Positions 8,001-16,144 of a DNA stretch of 34,867 bases are shown in pieces. A model generated the notes under the pieces. It made no database searches. It was not told the DNA's origin and saw only the letters and a program-made list of their open reading frames with translations. Position 1 is the first letter of the stretch. Every line of letters begins with the position of its first letter. Location of the stretch: contig CAJFUB010000001.1 of the NCBI GenBank assembly GCA_904420095.1, positions 1 to 34,867 on the forward strand, written 5' to 3'. Source of the DNA: an uncultured Clostridia bacterium. Its GTDB lineage: Bacteria > Bacillota > Clostridia > UBA1212 > UBA1255. A program made the translations under genes and the position numbers.

Positions 8001-9305
8001 ATGAAACGAGTAAAATCAGTATTATTGTTGGCTGCGGCATTCATAGTTTTTATTACCGCCGCGGCGCAGCGGCCAATCGCCGCAGAGTCGAAAACGGTAG
8101 ATTTTTCCGGCGTGAAAATCGGAAACGCAAGACAGCTCACTACGAGCGATATCGTAGGCGCCGTTTTGTCGTTTTCCGCCGACGTACAGAAAATTTCCAT
8201 TGCCTGTGCCTGCTGGAAAAATGAGGACGCCTCTTTTACGTACACAATTTATCCTTTTGAAGAAGATTACGATACGTCTGTCCAGAAGGAACCCGTAAAA
8301 ACCGGAACGATTACATACAATACGGACGGCTTCCAGGATATTGAATGGACGGAAGAAGAGCCTCTGGCAAAGGGCGTTTATGTCCTGGAGATTACTAATG
8401 CCGGCGAAAACGGCGTTCAGACGGGAATTCGCTACGACGGAGAATACGAGGGACAGTACGTTTATGAGAACGGAATCTATACGCCGGATAACTCCCTGCG
8501 CCTGCAGGTCGTCTACACGACTTCTCCCGAAGCGGATTACGGCGAGCTGCAGAAGCCGGAGACGGGGCAAGATGAATCGGATCCCGCGCCCGGCGCCGTT
8601 ATGTTTTTTTCCGACGACGAAGCCGACACCTATTTTAATGAATCCGGAAATCTGATCGCTCCCGAGCTTCAGGACGGGATTCTGCGGCTCAATATCACGG
8701 CCGGATCCGATCCGAACATCTATATTTTCGCTTCCGAGGACGCTTCGACGCTGCTGGCAGAGGAATATCCCGTGCTGCTCTTCAAGGTAAGGCGTTCCGA
8801 GGGCTCTCCTCTGACGGGGCAGTTTTTCTTTAATACGGTGAACTTCACGGGGCCAAGCGCCGCGGGCGCCGTTTCCTTCGCATATGAGGATACTACGGAC
8901 TGGCAGATGATTGCAGTCAATCTGGGCAATAACACGAATTATACGGGAGAGATTATTTCGTACCGTTACGATCCTTTCTCGGCGACGGAGGCCGACTGTA
9001 CGATAGAAATCGAATGGATTGCATTTTTCCGTTCCACAGCTGCCGCCAAGGCCTTCAACGGGGATTTTACGCAGTTTGAAAACGAGGAGACGCCTGCGCC
9101 TTCCTCCGCCGAGCCGGAAACGCCCGCGCCCACCGCTGCCGCCACTCCGAGCGCCACTGCAGGGAGCGCCACTGCCAGAGCAACGCAGGCTCCGAGTGAA
9201 AGCGACGGCGGCCTCAGTCAAACGGCGATCATCGTCATCGTATGCGTCGCAGCGGTAATCGTTATCGCGGTAGTCGTAATCATCATTATCAAAAAGAAAC
9301 GCTGA
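8001..9305 (+). CDS. Surface protein with signal peptide and C-terminal membrane anchor, function unknown
   Basis: This 434-residue protein has an N-terminal signal peptide (hydrophobic core about residues 6-22, likely cut near IAA-ES), two beta-rich regions (about 32-180 and 195-360), a Thr/Pro/Ala/Ser-rich linker (about 363-403) and a C-terminal transmembrane helix ending in KKKR. No LPXTG motif is present, so it is held by the membrane helix. The second beta region (DWQMIAVNLGNNTNYTG, IEIEWIAFF) resembles a jelly-roll carbohydrate-binding module in style; this is inference. The first resembles a galactose-binding-like fold by aromatic spacing only. AGGAGG lies just before the ATG. Its layout (domain, Pro/Thr linker, helix, basic tail) matches the cohesin protein at 16145-16957, suggesting a related role at the cell surface. 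Confidence 0.8.
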   Translation: MKRVKSVLLLAAAFIVFITAAAQRPIAAESKTVDFSGVKIGNARQLTTSDIVGAVLSFSADVQKISIACACWKNEDASFTYTIYPFEEDYDTSVQKEPVKTGTITYNTDGFQDIEWTEEEPLAKGVYVLEITNAGENGVQTGIRYDGEYEGQYVYENGIYTPDNSLRLQVVYTTSPEADYGELQKPETGQDESDPAPGAVMFFSDDEADTYFNESGNLIAPELQDGILRLNITAGSDPNIYIFASEDASTLLAEEYPVLLFKVRRSEGSPLTGQFFFNTVNFTGPSAAGAVSFAYEDTTDWQMIAVNLGNNTNYTGEIISYRYDPFSATEADCTIEIEWIAFFRSTAAAKAFNGDFTQFENEETPAPSSAEPETPAPTAAATPSATAGSATARATQAPSESDGGLSQTAIIVIVCVAAVIVIAVVVIIIIKKKR

Positions 9306-9312
9306 CCGCGCG

Positions 9313-10458
9313 TCAGGTCCGTACCGTTTTGGCAGAGCAGGAGTTTTCCTGCTCTGTTTTCCAATATGCGCATGTTTTGATGTGCCGCTTTTTCATTTTT
9401 ACTTCCGCAGCGATCCAGAGTAAAAACGGGATCAGGATCTGGAACGGAAGTGCATAAATCAGGTAGTAGCGCATAAAATCAAACATTTCTATGATATCTA
9501 CAAAAAGCGTTGCCGACAGCGCAACCGAGAAAAATCCGACGGTCAGCAGCAGCGGCTTATGATCTTTCAGGGAAAAAATATGCTGCACCGCTTTTGTTCC
9601 GGCGGTCAGCGCAATCGATACCTTGGAAATACCGGACATGATAAAGATAAAGGACATGATCGACTCGATCCGCGTTCCGATATTCCCGATGTACATAACG
9701 CTTGCCGCTTTGTAGGACGGAAAATACATTGCGCTTAAGGTCTCCCAGCTCAAAACAGAGCAGTTCTGCAGGAACAAGGCCACAAAGAAAAGGACCGAAG
9801 CGATACTGCTGAAAATAAACAGCTTGTAGGGGTTGACGCTTTTTTCGAGCTTTTCTGCGACGCCGAGGAACACAACGGATTCCGCCAGCGGCAGAGGAAC
9901 AAAGCACAATGCGTTATATAAGATTCCGCCAAATCCCTGCTGATTCAGCGGGCGCAGATTATTAAGCCGGAAATTGTCGGTTGAAAGCAGGCAAAGCAAA
10001 GCGATACTGCTGATCGCCAGAATCAGCATGATAAAGCACCATCTGCCCAGAACGCCCGCGCCTTTCATGGCGAGATGAACACATACGGCAAAAAAAGCGA
10101 GGCAAATAATGATAAAAGAGGTTTGATACAGCGACGTCAGATGGACAAATTCCGCATATGTGCCTCTTACCATGCCGGAAAGCGTCAGAAAATAGAAGGC
10201 ATAAAAGATGGAAAAAATGCATTTGCCCCATTTCCCGAAAGCAAATTGCATCATCTCATACAAATCTTTTCCCGGCATCAGATGCACAAGACGCGCGTAA
10301 AGCACCATCAGCGGCGTAACGATAACGGCGCTGATTAATAAAGAAATCCATATCTCCGGACCGCCCGTTCCGGGATATCCGATAATGATACTGTTGCTGA
10401 TCTGAACCAGCATTATAATCGAAAAAGCACAGCGCATAGACAGCGAATCGCTTTTCAT
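9313..10458 (-). CDS. gerAB: Spore germinant receptor subunit B (GerAB-type permease)
   Basis: This 381-residue integral membrane protein has about ten hydrophobic helices and belongs to the GerAB/endospore germination permease family, distant relatives of amino-acid transporters; the B subunit forms part of the germinant-binding site in the spore inner membrane. Its N-terminus (SLSMRCAFSIIMLVQISNSI), the GKDLYEMMQFAFGKWG loop and the internal NPYKLFIFSS stretch fit the family. It is the last gene of the operon, 11 bases after the small membrane gene. A hairpin serving the opposite strand lies inside its last codons, which encode a Cys/Ser/Lys-rich tail. The germinant cannot be predicted. Confidence 0.88.
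   Translation of the reverse strand: MKSDSLSMRCAFSIIMLVQISNSIIIGYPGTGGPEIWISLLISAVIVTPLMVLYARLVHLMPGKDLYEMMQFAFGKWGKCIFSIFYAFYFLTLSGMVRGTYAEFVHLTSLYQTSFIIICLAFFAVCVHLAMKGAGVLGRWCFIMLILAISSIALLCLLSTDNFRLNNLRPLNQQGFGGILYNALCFVPLPLAESVVFLGVAEKLEKSVNPYKLFIFSSIASVLFFVALFLQNCSVLSWETLSAMYFPSYKAASVMYIGNIGTRIESIMSFIFIMSGISKVSIALTAGTKAVQHIFSLKDHKPLLLTVGFFSVALSATLFVDIIEMFDFMRYYLIYALPFQILIPFLLWIAAEVKMKKRHIKTCAYWKTEQENSCSAKTVRT
9333..9361 (+). terminator. Intrinsic terminator inside the 3' end of the convergent gene
   Basis: The arms CAGAGCAGGA (9333-9342) and TCCTGCTCTG (9347-9356) pair perfectly around a 4-base loop and are followed by TTTT on the plus strand. It ends the transcript of the surface protein gene, yet lies within the last codons of gerAB on the other strand. 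Confidence 0.75.
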
Positions 10459-10469
10459 ATCCGTCTCTC

Positions 10470-10688
10470 CTATTCTAAATGAAAAATCATGTTGATCAGC
10501 CGCTTGACCGCCAGAAAAGGGCTCGGGGTATAAATGTTGAAGCTAGCGAGTGTCAGCATGATGAACGCAGCTCCCAAAAATACGGCCGAAACCCAAAATT
10601 CCCGACGAGAACCGTTTTTCCAGTTTAAACGCAGTCCAAACCAGAAAACAACTGCAAAGTATATCAGTGTAATCGTAAAAGCAGCCAT
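10470..10688 (-). CDS. Small two-helix membrane protein in the ger operon
   Basis: This 72-residue protein has two predicted transmembrane helices (about 4-20 and 30-48) separated by a short basic loop (NWKNGSRRE). It lies between gerAC and gerAB with gaps of 13 and 11 bases, so it is part of the operon. Small two-helix D proteins are known beside some Bacillus germinant receptor operons and this gene matches them in size and topology; homology is not shown. A purine-rich AAAGAGGGA stretch precedes the ATG. Confidence 0.72.
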   Translation of the reverse strand: MAAFTITLIYFAVVFWFGLRLNWKNGSRREFWVSAVFLGAAFIMLTLASFNIYTPSPFLAVKRLINMIFHLE

Positions 10689-10701
10689 ATCCGTCCCTCT
10701 T

Positions 10702-11874
10702 TCAGTGACGCTTGATCAGCCCGGTGTCATTTATGATCAGCCGGCAGCTGACATCGAAGCGTGCGTTCCGGAAGAGCTCCGGCCAATGATCGCGAACCGA
10801 CTCCCACAGCTCGGGATCTTTATAATAAATCGCGTCTGCAAAGCCAAAGATATCGGGCGGATCCTTCTCCCCGCCGCAGTCCTCTAAATACTCGGAAATC
10901 ATGTTTTCCAGTGATGCAGAAATGCTTTCTTCCAGTCTTTTTTCTAATTTTTGCAGATCGTTTTCCGTGTTGCGGTATATTTTAAACGCCTCCGTATTAA
11001 ATTCTACGGCTGAGGCTACGACTTCAATTTCAATCGTGTACGTAAGTCCGGAGCCGCCGTATTCGTATTTCAGCGACGGCTTGCTTTGCCGTATGGCAAT
11101 GGTAATGACGGATTCTTCAGACGCCTCCCCGGGTTCCCTGAGCACAAACCCGCCTCCCGACAAGGATTCTACGAGCAGCAGATATTCCTGCATCTGTTCT
11201 TCGCGGAGCGCTCCGGCAAGCCGCTCGCCGCGGAACGTCGCCAAACCGTCTAAAACCAGTTTTTTTTCATCCGGGTTGTTGAAACGGACAACGGGAAGCG
11301 CCAGATCGGAGGCCTGTCTGGATAAAATCCCGTAAATTTCGTACAGCTCCTTTGATCGCGTTACCGTAACGGATTTTTTGCTGTTTAAAATTTTATTGTT
11401 AATATCGAACGATATAACGGTGTTTTCATTTTCCTGCGGGATCAGCAGCTCATACGCCGTCTGTTCTCCGGAAATCAGGATCACCAGATTGTCCCGGATC
11501 CCGTTGTCCCGGAGCAGCGGATCCACCAAATTGTACAGTCCGTTTTTTTCGACAAGTGAGCGGCTTAAAATCAGCACGTCCGTATTTCCGAAGTATACGT
11601 TATTGTAAAACTGCGTGCCGATATTATATACGGCGTCTGCGATCGTCTCTCCTTCGGATTGAATCAGCTTTGTGGCGGAAGCGTCCGACTCGTCAGAGGA
11701 GGCGCTGATAATTTCCAGCGACAGCAGATATCCGCCGTCCGGCGCTTCATCCAGCGCAAAGCCCGCTACAATCGTCAGCTGATTCAATCCTCTGTAGTCC
11801 CAGCAGCCGCTGCATGTCAGGCTGAGGCAGGCTGCGGCCGCAAACGCAAGAAAAGCGTGGGGAAAACGTTTCAA
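10702..11874 (-). CDS. gerAC: Spore germinant receptor subunit C (GerAC-type lipoprotein)
   Basis: This 390-residue protein has a lipoprotein signal peptide ending at LTCSGC, then CWDYRGLNQLTIVAGFALDE, the hallmark start of mature GerAC proteins. The rest fits the three-domain GerAC fold, ending near FRNARFDVSCRLIIND. The C subunit sits on the outer face of the spore inner membrane by a lipid anchor. The frame stays open to 12105, but the start is most likely the TTG at 11874, which overlaps the gerAA stop (ATTGA) and has AAGGTG upstream; the longer frame would place foreign sequence before the signal peptide. A TTG start with overlap suggests translational coupling to gerAA. Confidence 0.87.
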   Translation of the reverse strand: MKRFPHAFLAFAAAACLSLTCSGCWDYRGLNQLTIVAGFALDEAPDGGYLLSLEIISASSDESDASATKLIQSEGETIADAVYNIGTQFYNNVYFGNTDVLILSRSLVEKNGLYNLVDPLLRDNGIRDNLVILISGEQTAYELLIPQENENTVISFDINNKILNSKKSVTVTRSKELYEIYGILSRQASDLALPVVRFNNPDEKKLVLDGLATFRGERLAGALREEQMQEYLLLVESLSGGGFVLREPGEASEESVITIAIRQSKPSLKYEYGGSGLTYTIEIEVVASAVEFNTEAFKIYRNTENDLQKLEKRLEESISASLENMISEYLEDCGGEKDPPDIFGFADAIYYKDPELWESVRDHWPELFRNARFDVSCRLIINDTGLIKRH

Positions 11875-13409
11875 TGCGTCACCTTCTTTTGCCTGGTAAG
11901 GTTGTGCGAAAGCGGCCAGATCCGTTTGAGCATGTTGGGCCATGGGGCCCGGATAAACGTATCCTTTACCTCTTGGTATTCCAGACGTTTCACGGGCAGA
12001 ATGGAAGGAATTCCAAGCGTCTCCATACTGAGCACATGGATCAGTACGCTGGAAATTCCTACCATCAGGCCGGTCAGTCCCATCATACTGGCCAGAATCA
12101 GGCAAAAATACCGCGATACGAGCGTTGCCGCTGTCAGACGAGAGGACATAAGATTTGTAATGCCCGTAAAAGCCACTACAATCACCATCGGCGCGGCAAC
12201 CAAATGCGCTTCAACGGCTGCCTGGCCGATCACCAGAGCGCCTACGATGCTCATTGCCTGACCGATGTGGTTTGGCATCCGGATCCCCGTTTCCCTCAAA
12301 ATATCAAACATGATCAGCATAATAAAGCACTCCAGCGCCGCCGGCAGCGGTACTCTGGCGCGGCTTTTGGCAAGACTGATCATAAAGGCGGACGGCAGAA
12401 TCTCATGGTGATATGCCACAATGGAAATATAAATGGCCGGCACTGAGATTGTAAGGATAAAACAGATGATCCGGATGATTCGCGAGAAGCTCGCATAGAC
12501 GGGCGGCATATAATAATCCTCATTGCTCTGGAAATTTTCCACGAACAGGTATGGCGCCGTTAGTGCAACGGGAGAGCCGTCTACAAGCACCGCGATTCGT
12601 CCCTCCAGCATCTTTGCGACTACGACATCCGGACGTTCCGTCGCCCCCAGAGAGTTGAAGCCGAAGGCCGATTGCTCTCCGATAAATTCCTCAAGGTAAT
12701 TCGGATCCAGGACGCCGTCGATGTCAATTCCCTCCAGGCGCCGGTATAATTCTTTTAAAATGTTTTTATTGACCACGGATTCAATATAGACGACGCATAC
12801 CGTGGTGCGCGTCAGTCTCCCTTTATTGAAAAACTTTATTTTCAGCTCGCTGCTTCGCATCCTTCTTCGAAGCATGGAAAGATTATTCATAATTCCTTCG
12901 GTAAATCCCTCGCGCGGTCCGCTTAGCACACGCTCCCCCTCTGGTTCCGTGGAAGAACGCAGAGAGAACTTTTTGCTGTTAAACAGGAGTGCTCTGTCGG
13001 CGCCATCCAGAAACAGTACGGTATCGCCGTAAGTAATGCCGGATACAATCTCTGCAATGTCGGAGGATTCTTTGACCTCGTTGATCAAAATGACGCGATC
13101 TTTAATTTCATCGAACAGCTGCGGTCCGGGGCGCAGTCCCTCCATCTGAATCAGGGGCTTTATAACGTGCTCATTGATCAGCATGGCGTCCGCGACGCCG
13201 TCGCTGTAATAAATGCAGAATCTGATTTCGGGCCGCTCGGCGTTTTCAAATTGGCGATTCAGCATGGTATCGACGTCCGTAAACAGCGCTTCCATTAATT
13301 TAATATTTTCGTCCAGCAGCGCCGAAACCGTCTTGCCGCGCACCGCGCCGGAAGGCGGTTCTCCGCCGATCTCTTTTTTACCGAATAACCGTTTCATTTT
13401 TTCAAACAT
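11871..13409 (-). CDS. gerAA: Spore germinant receptor subunit A (GerAA-type)
   Basis: This 512-residue protein has a hydrophilic N-terminal half (about 1-290) and a membrane half (about 300-475) with around five helices. Family hallmarks include FLDGADRALLFNSKKFSLRS with the following RVLSGPREGFTEGI, and VDGSPVALTAPYLFVENFQS before the first membrane helix. The A subunit forms the cation-channel-like core of the germinant receptor in the spore inner membrane. It is the first gene of the operon gerAA-gerAC-small gene-gerAB. AGAAGG precedes the ATG. The promoter should be of the forespore sigma-G type, but no clear match was found upstream. Confidence 0.93.
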   Translation of the reverse strand: MFEKMKRLFGKKEIGGEPPSGAVRGKTVSALLDENIKLMEALFTDVDTMLNRQFENAERPEIRFCIYYSDGVADAMLINEHVIKPLIQMEGLRPGPQLFDEIKDRVILINEVKESSDIAEIVSGITYGDTVLFLDGADRALLFNSKKFSLRSSTEPEGERVLSGPREGFTEGIMNNLSMLRRRMRSSELKIKFFNKGRLTRTTVCVVYIESVVNKNILKELYRRLEGIDIDGVLDPNYLEEFIGEQSAFGFNSLGATERPDVVVAKMLEGRIAVLVDGSPVALTAPYLFVENFQSNEDYYMPPVYASFSRIIRIICFILTISVPAIYISIVAYHHEILPSAFMISLAKSRARVPLPAALECFIMLIMFDILRETGIRMPNHIGQAMSIVGALVIGQAAVEAHLVAAPMVIVVAFTGITNLMSSRLTAATLVSRYFCLILASMMGLTGLMVGISSVLIHVLSMETLGIPSILPVKRLEYQEVKDTFIRAPWPNMLKRIWPLSHNLTRQKKVTH

Positions 13410-13772
13410 ATTCTGTACCTTCTTTAGACACTTGCAATATTAAACAAATCCAGTATTCCCTGGAAAATTTATTTTTATTTATTCGAAAGCAAGGCGGATT
13501 TTTCCATATAAAAAAGCTGTAAAAAATCCGAAATATAATTTCATTTGCCACGGCAGCCTTAGAGCAGGACAGGCCGCATTTATACAGATGAAGAAGGATT
13601 CCATGGGCAAAATGACACGATGCTTTCAGGTTACAACATTCAGGCGGGTATCTGTGCCGAATATATAGGAATCAAGCGATGCAGATCGTGCGGAAGGGCA
13701 CTTGGACTGTTATCGTTCCGCTTTAACCTGCACAAGGATCATTTGAAGAAATCCGTGAGACAAAAAGCAGCA
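13410..13772. other. Non-coding stretch upstream of the ger operon
   Basis: This AT-rich stretch must hold the gerAA promoter on the minus strand, but no -35/-10 pair stands out. A 51-codon open frame on the plus strand (13620-13775, with an RCRSCG motif) lacks a ribosome binding site and was not accepted as a gene. Confidence 0.4.
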
Positions 13773-13795
13773 TAAAAAGAGGAACCTCGTTCCCC
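13773..13795 (-). terminator. Intrinsic terminator of the cohesin/dockerin transcript
   Basis: On the minus strand a 7-pair hairpin GGGGAAC-GAG-GTTCCTC (with one G-T pair, 13779-13795) is followed by TTTTT. It points away from the enzyme gene that ends at 13988. Confidence 0.6.
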
Positions 13796-13887
13796 GTTTG
13801 CCGCTGAGGCATCAAAAAAAATGCCGCGGCTCTATTTGTTATACATAAAAAAACATTTATTTGACACTCTGTATTTTCCAACAAAGA

Positions 13888-13931
13888 GGGGACCACGGCT
13901 CGCTCCTTGTGATGAACCATGGTCCCCTTTT
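13888..13931. terminator. Large inverted repeat with terminator-like tail
   Basis: The arms GGGGACCACGG (13888-13898) and CCATGGTCCCC (13917-13927) pair at ten of eleven positions. TTTT follows on the plus strand and TCTTTG on the minus strand. It may be the first terminator after the minus-strand enzyme gene or a bidirectional block; direction is uncertain. Confidence 0.45.
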
Positions 13932-13987
13932 GCGCTGTTTTCTTACAGCCCATTTAATGCAGTTTTACTTCTCAGCAGGCATCGGAC

Positions 13988-16069
13988 TCATCCTCTTCCT
14001 GCCGTATACACGTAATTCATACGGCCGATCGGCGCGGCATCGCCGTCCGTATAAAAGGAATATACGTCCCCGCTCGTACAATTGTCGCTCCATTTAAATT
14101 GAATCGTAAAATCGGAGCCGGTAATTCCAAGCGCCTCCTTCGGGATCGCTACCATCATCATATCGCCGGAAAGGGAATATTCCACGTCAGCAGCCCGGCT
14201 CCAGGAAAATGCGTCCGCCGCGCTGCACTGCTCCAGTACGGCCGTATCACTCGGCGCGATCCGATTCAGCACAAAATCATAGCCGCACCAATTGGCATGA
14301 GAGGCGTTGCCCGTAGAAATATAAAGATTCATCCAGGCATTGCCCGTCGGCTGTGTCATCGGCTGCGCCGTCTTTACAAAGAAATAAATATAGGTTTCAT
14401 CGCTGCAGACCTTTGCCTCCGTAATATCGTTGCGTCCGGTGGTATTGACATACGTGATGCCGCCGTAGCTCTCCTGATTTCTGTCCGCCGTGTCGCCCTC
14501 GTAATCTTTATAATATGCGCGGATATAATCCCACTGGCCGAAGCCGCCGTTGATGTCAATCGTCGCGGCATTGTCCGTAGGCACGTCAGACTGCGTGCCC
14601 TTGAACCGGCGAATATATTCCACCATCTGAAGATAATAGTTATCGCCGTAGCCGCCCCGCATCGGCTCCGTGTCCCTGCTGGCCTCCATGCTTGCATTAT
14701 CTACAAATACGATCGGCTCGGAAGCGTTGGCCGGCTGACGCTGCGCGATCCATTCATTGAAGCCGGTAATAAAAATCAGATCGGGATCGTTTGCCAGGGC
14801 AAATTCCCACTGCTCCGCAAAATTATAACCGTATTGCACCGCGTCCTCATCTTTCTTGACGAAGCCGTCCGAATAGCTTCTTGTTCTGTCTCCTGCGCCG
14901 TACCACGCCGCAGCGCTCATCCGGCACGTCACGTTATGCTGCGCCACGGAAACATTAATAATTTTCTTTCCGTTGTAAGTATATATGGCGTCCTCCGTTA
15001 AAGAGCGGTGGAATTCCATCCACGGCATTCCGTCTTCCTTTTTATTGGCGTCGTTCGGCCACTGGCTTTCCTTAATCCGGAAGAACTGACGGACTGCGGA
15101 GCTCGCTTGGGCAGAATTTCCGATTATCATCGGTTTTCCCTCCCAGTTAAACCACAGGTGAGAATATTCCGGATGGCTCTGGTAAACCTCATCATAAAGG
15201 ACGTCCATCGCCCGTCCGGAATTGGAATTCGTGTAGAAGGCTACCTTGGGAACGTCCCAGCCGGCTTTGTAGTATTCATCCAAAATTTTCATGACCGCAA
15301 GAGCGTTTGCAACGTAAGTGTTGTTTCCTCCTCCGTTGCTTGTGACCGCCTGCGTCGTCGGCGTGCCGGTAGAATTTGTGGTATCAAATACCAAAAAATC
15401 TACGTCCGCATCGGTCAGCATCTGCACGTGCTTGCGGATTACCCATTCGTCGCTCGATACATAATATCCGAACAGCGGCTCTCCCCAGAAATGGAATGTG
15501 CCGACGCTTCCCCATCTGCCCTGATTTCTCAGCGCATCCGCATAGGTCTCTACGATTTTCGTATTATCGTAAAGCTGCGTTCCGTGAGCGCCCATCCACA
15601 GGAAGTAAAACAAGCCTACATATTTTTCCGCCTTAGGGGCGCCGACGTCGCTTTCCAGGCCGAGCGTTCTTCCCAGTGCGTCGGTCCCGCCGTACGACGT
15701 GGAGTATTCTGTCACCTGGTTCCGGTATTCCGACGTATCAATCACGGGAACCGTCGTTCTGTCGGTAAACGGAACATCCCATTCCGCCAGATACTGCAGC
15801 AGAAGTCCCGAATCTTTTCCGTCTATGAGGTTGTCCCCGTTCAGGTCCGCCGCGGCTTTTTCGATTGAAACGTCCCATTCCGCCAGATACTGCAGCAGAA
15901 GCCCCGAATCCCGGCCGTCAACGACGCCGTCTCCATTGACATCTCCCACCAGATAATTCGGCACATAGTCGGTGCTTTCCGCGAATCCCCCGAACGGCTC
16001 CGAATAAAACGAGAGCGCCGATGTAAGCGTTACGCACAGAAACAGCACAGAAGCCAAAAATTTTTTCAT
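13988..16069 (-). CDS. Secreted GH99-like glycoside hydrolase with N-terminal type I dockerin and C-terminal CBM9-like domain
   Basis: This 693-residue protein starts with a signal peptide (hydrophobic core about 4-20). Residues 43-98 form a dockerin with two calcium-binding F-hand repeats: DVNGDGVVDGRD at 43-54 and DLNGDNLIDGKD at 75-86, each followed by the same 11 residues SGLLLQYLAEW. A long domain (about 146-490) fits the GH71/GH99-like group: YVGLFYFLWMGAHG, FHFWGEP, DADVDFLVFDTTN and ITGFNEW, where Glu439 matches the catalytic-glutamate region of GH99-type enzymes. The C-terminal part (about 505-690) resembles a CBM9/DOMON-type beta-sandwich. Substrate is unknown; GH99 relatives act on alpha-mannans. 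The dockerin implies docking on a cohesin, and a cohesin gene lies 75 bases upstream. AGGTGG precedes the ATG. N-terminal placement of a dockerin is less common than C-terminal. Confidence 0.85.
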   Translation of the reverse strand: MKKFLASVLFLCVTLTSALSFYSEPFGGFAESTDYVPNYLVGDVNGDGVVDGRDSGLLLQYLAEWDVSIEKAAADLNGDNLIDGKDSGLLLQYLAEWDVPFTDRTTVPVIDTSEYRNQVTEYSTSYGGTDALGRTLGLESDVGAPKAEKYVGLFYFLWMGAHGTQLYDNTKIVETYADALRNQGRWGSVGTFHFWGEPLFGYYVSSDEWVIRKHVQMLTDADVDFLVFDTTNSTGTPTTQAVTSNGGGNNTYVANALAVMKILDEYYKAGWDVPKVAFYTNSNSGRAMDVLYDEVYQSHPEYSHLWFNWEGKPMIIGNSAQASSAVRQFFRIKESQWPNDANKKEDGMPWMEFHRSLTEDAIYTYNGKKIINVSVAQHNVTCRMSAAAWYGAGDRTRSYSDGFVKKDEDAVQYGYNFAEQWEFALANDPDLIFITGFNEWIAQRQPANASEPIVFVDNASMEASRDTEPMRGGYGDNYYLQMVEYIRRFKGTQSDVPTDNAATIDINGGFGQWDYIRAYYKDYEGDTADRNQESYGGITYVNTTGRNDITEAKVCSDETYIYFFVKTAQPMTQPTGNAWMNLYISTGNASHANWCGYDFVLNRIAPSDTAVLEQCSAADAFSWSRAADVEYSLSGDMMMVAIPKEALGITGSDFTIQFKWSDNCTSGDVYSFYTDGDAAPIGRMNYVYTAGRG
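15777..15910. repeat. Direct repeat encoding the two dockerin halves
   Basis: A 38-base unit at 15777-15814 recurs at 15873-15910 with one mismatch, offset by 96 bases (32 codons). The identity at DNA level, not only protein level, indicates a recent duplication or gene conversion between the two F-hand repeats. Confidence 0.9.
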
Positions 16070-16101
16070 ACCTCAACCACCTATACTAATATAATGTTAT
16101 T

Positions 16102-16131
16102 ATTTTATCATATTTCCATCTGACCTAGCAA
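16102..16131 (-). promoter_or_regulatory. Possible promoter of the dockerin enzyme gene
   Basis: On the minus strand TTGCTA (16126-16131) and TAAAAT (16102-16107) are 18 bases apart, 33 bases before the start codon. It would let the enzyme be transcribed apart from the cohesin gene. Confidence 0.45.
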
Positions 16132-16144
16132 CGTTTTTCCGTTT

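Noticed and set aside
8022..9221. 399-codon minus-strand frame opposite the surface protein gene
   Set aside because: Composition is Arg/Gly-rich low complexity caused by the codon pattern of the real plus-strand gene, which has a signal peptide, a good ribosome binding site and a membrane anchor.
11875..12105. Extended N-terminus for gerAC
   Set aside because: The added part overlaps gerAA in another frame and would bury the lipoprotein signal peptide; the TTG at 11874 overlapping the gerAA stop is a better start.
13620..13775. 51-codon plus-strand frame with an RCRSCG motif
   Set aside because: No ribosome binding site, no promoter, a single weak cysteine motif, and its end runs into a terminator for the opposite strand.
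13888..13931. Inverted repeat as the end of an insertion sequence
   Set aside because: There is no transposase frame, no second matching copy in the window and no target duplication; a terminator explains it better.
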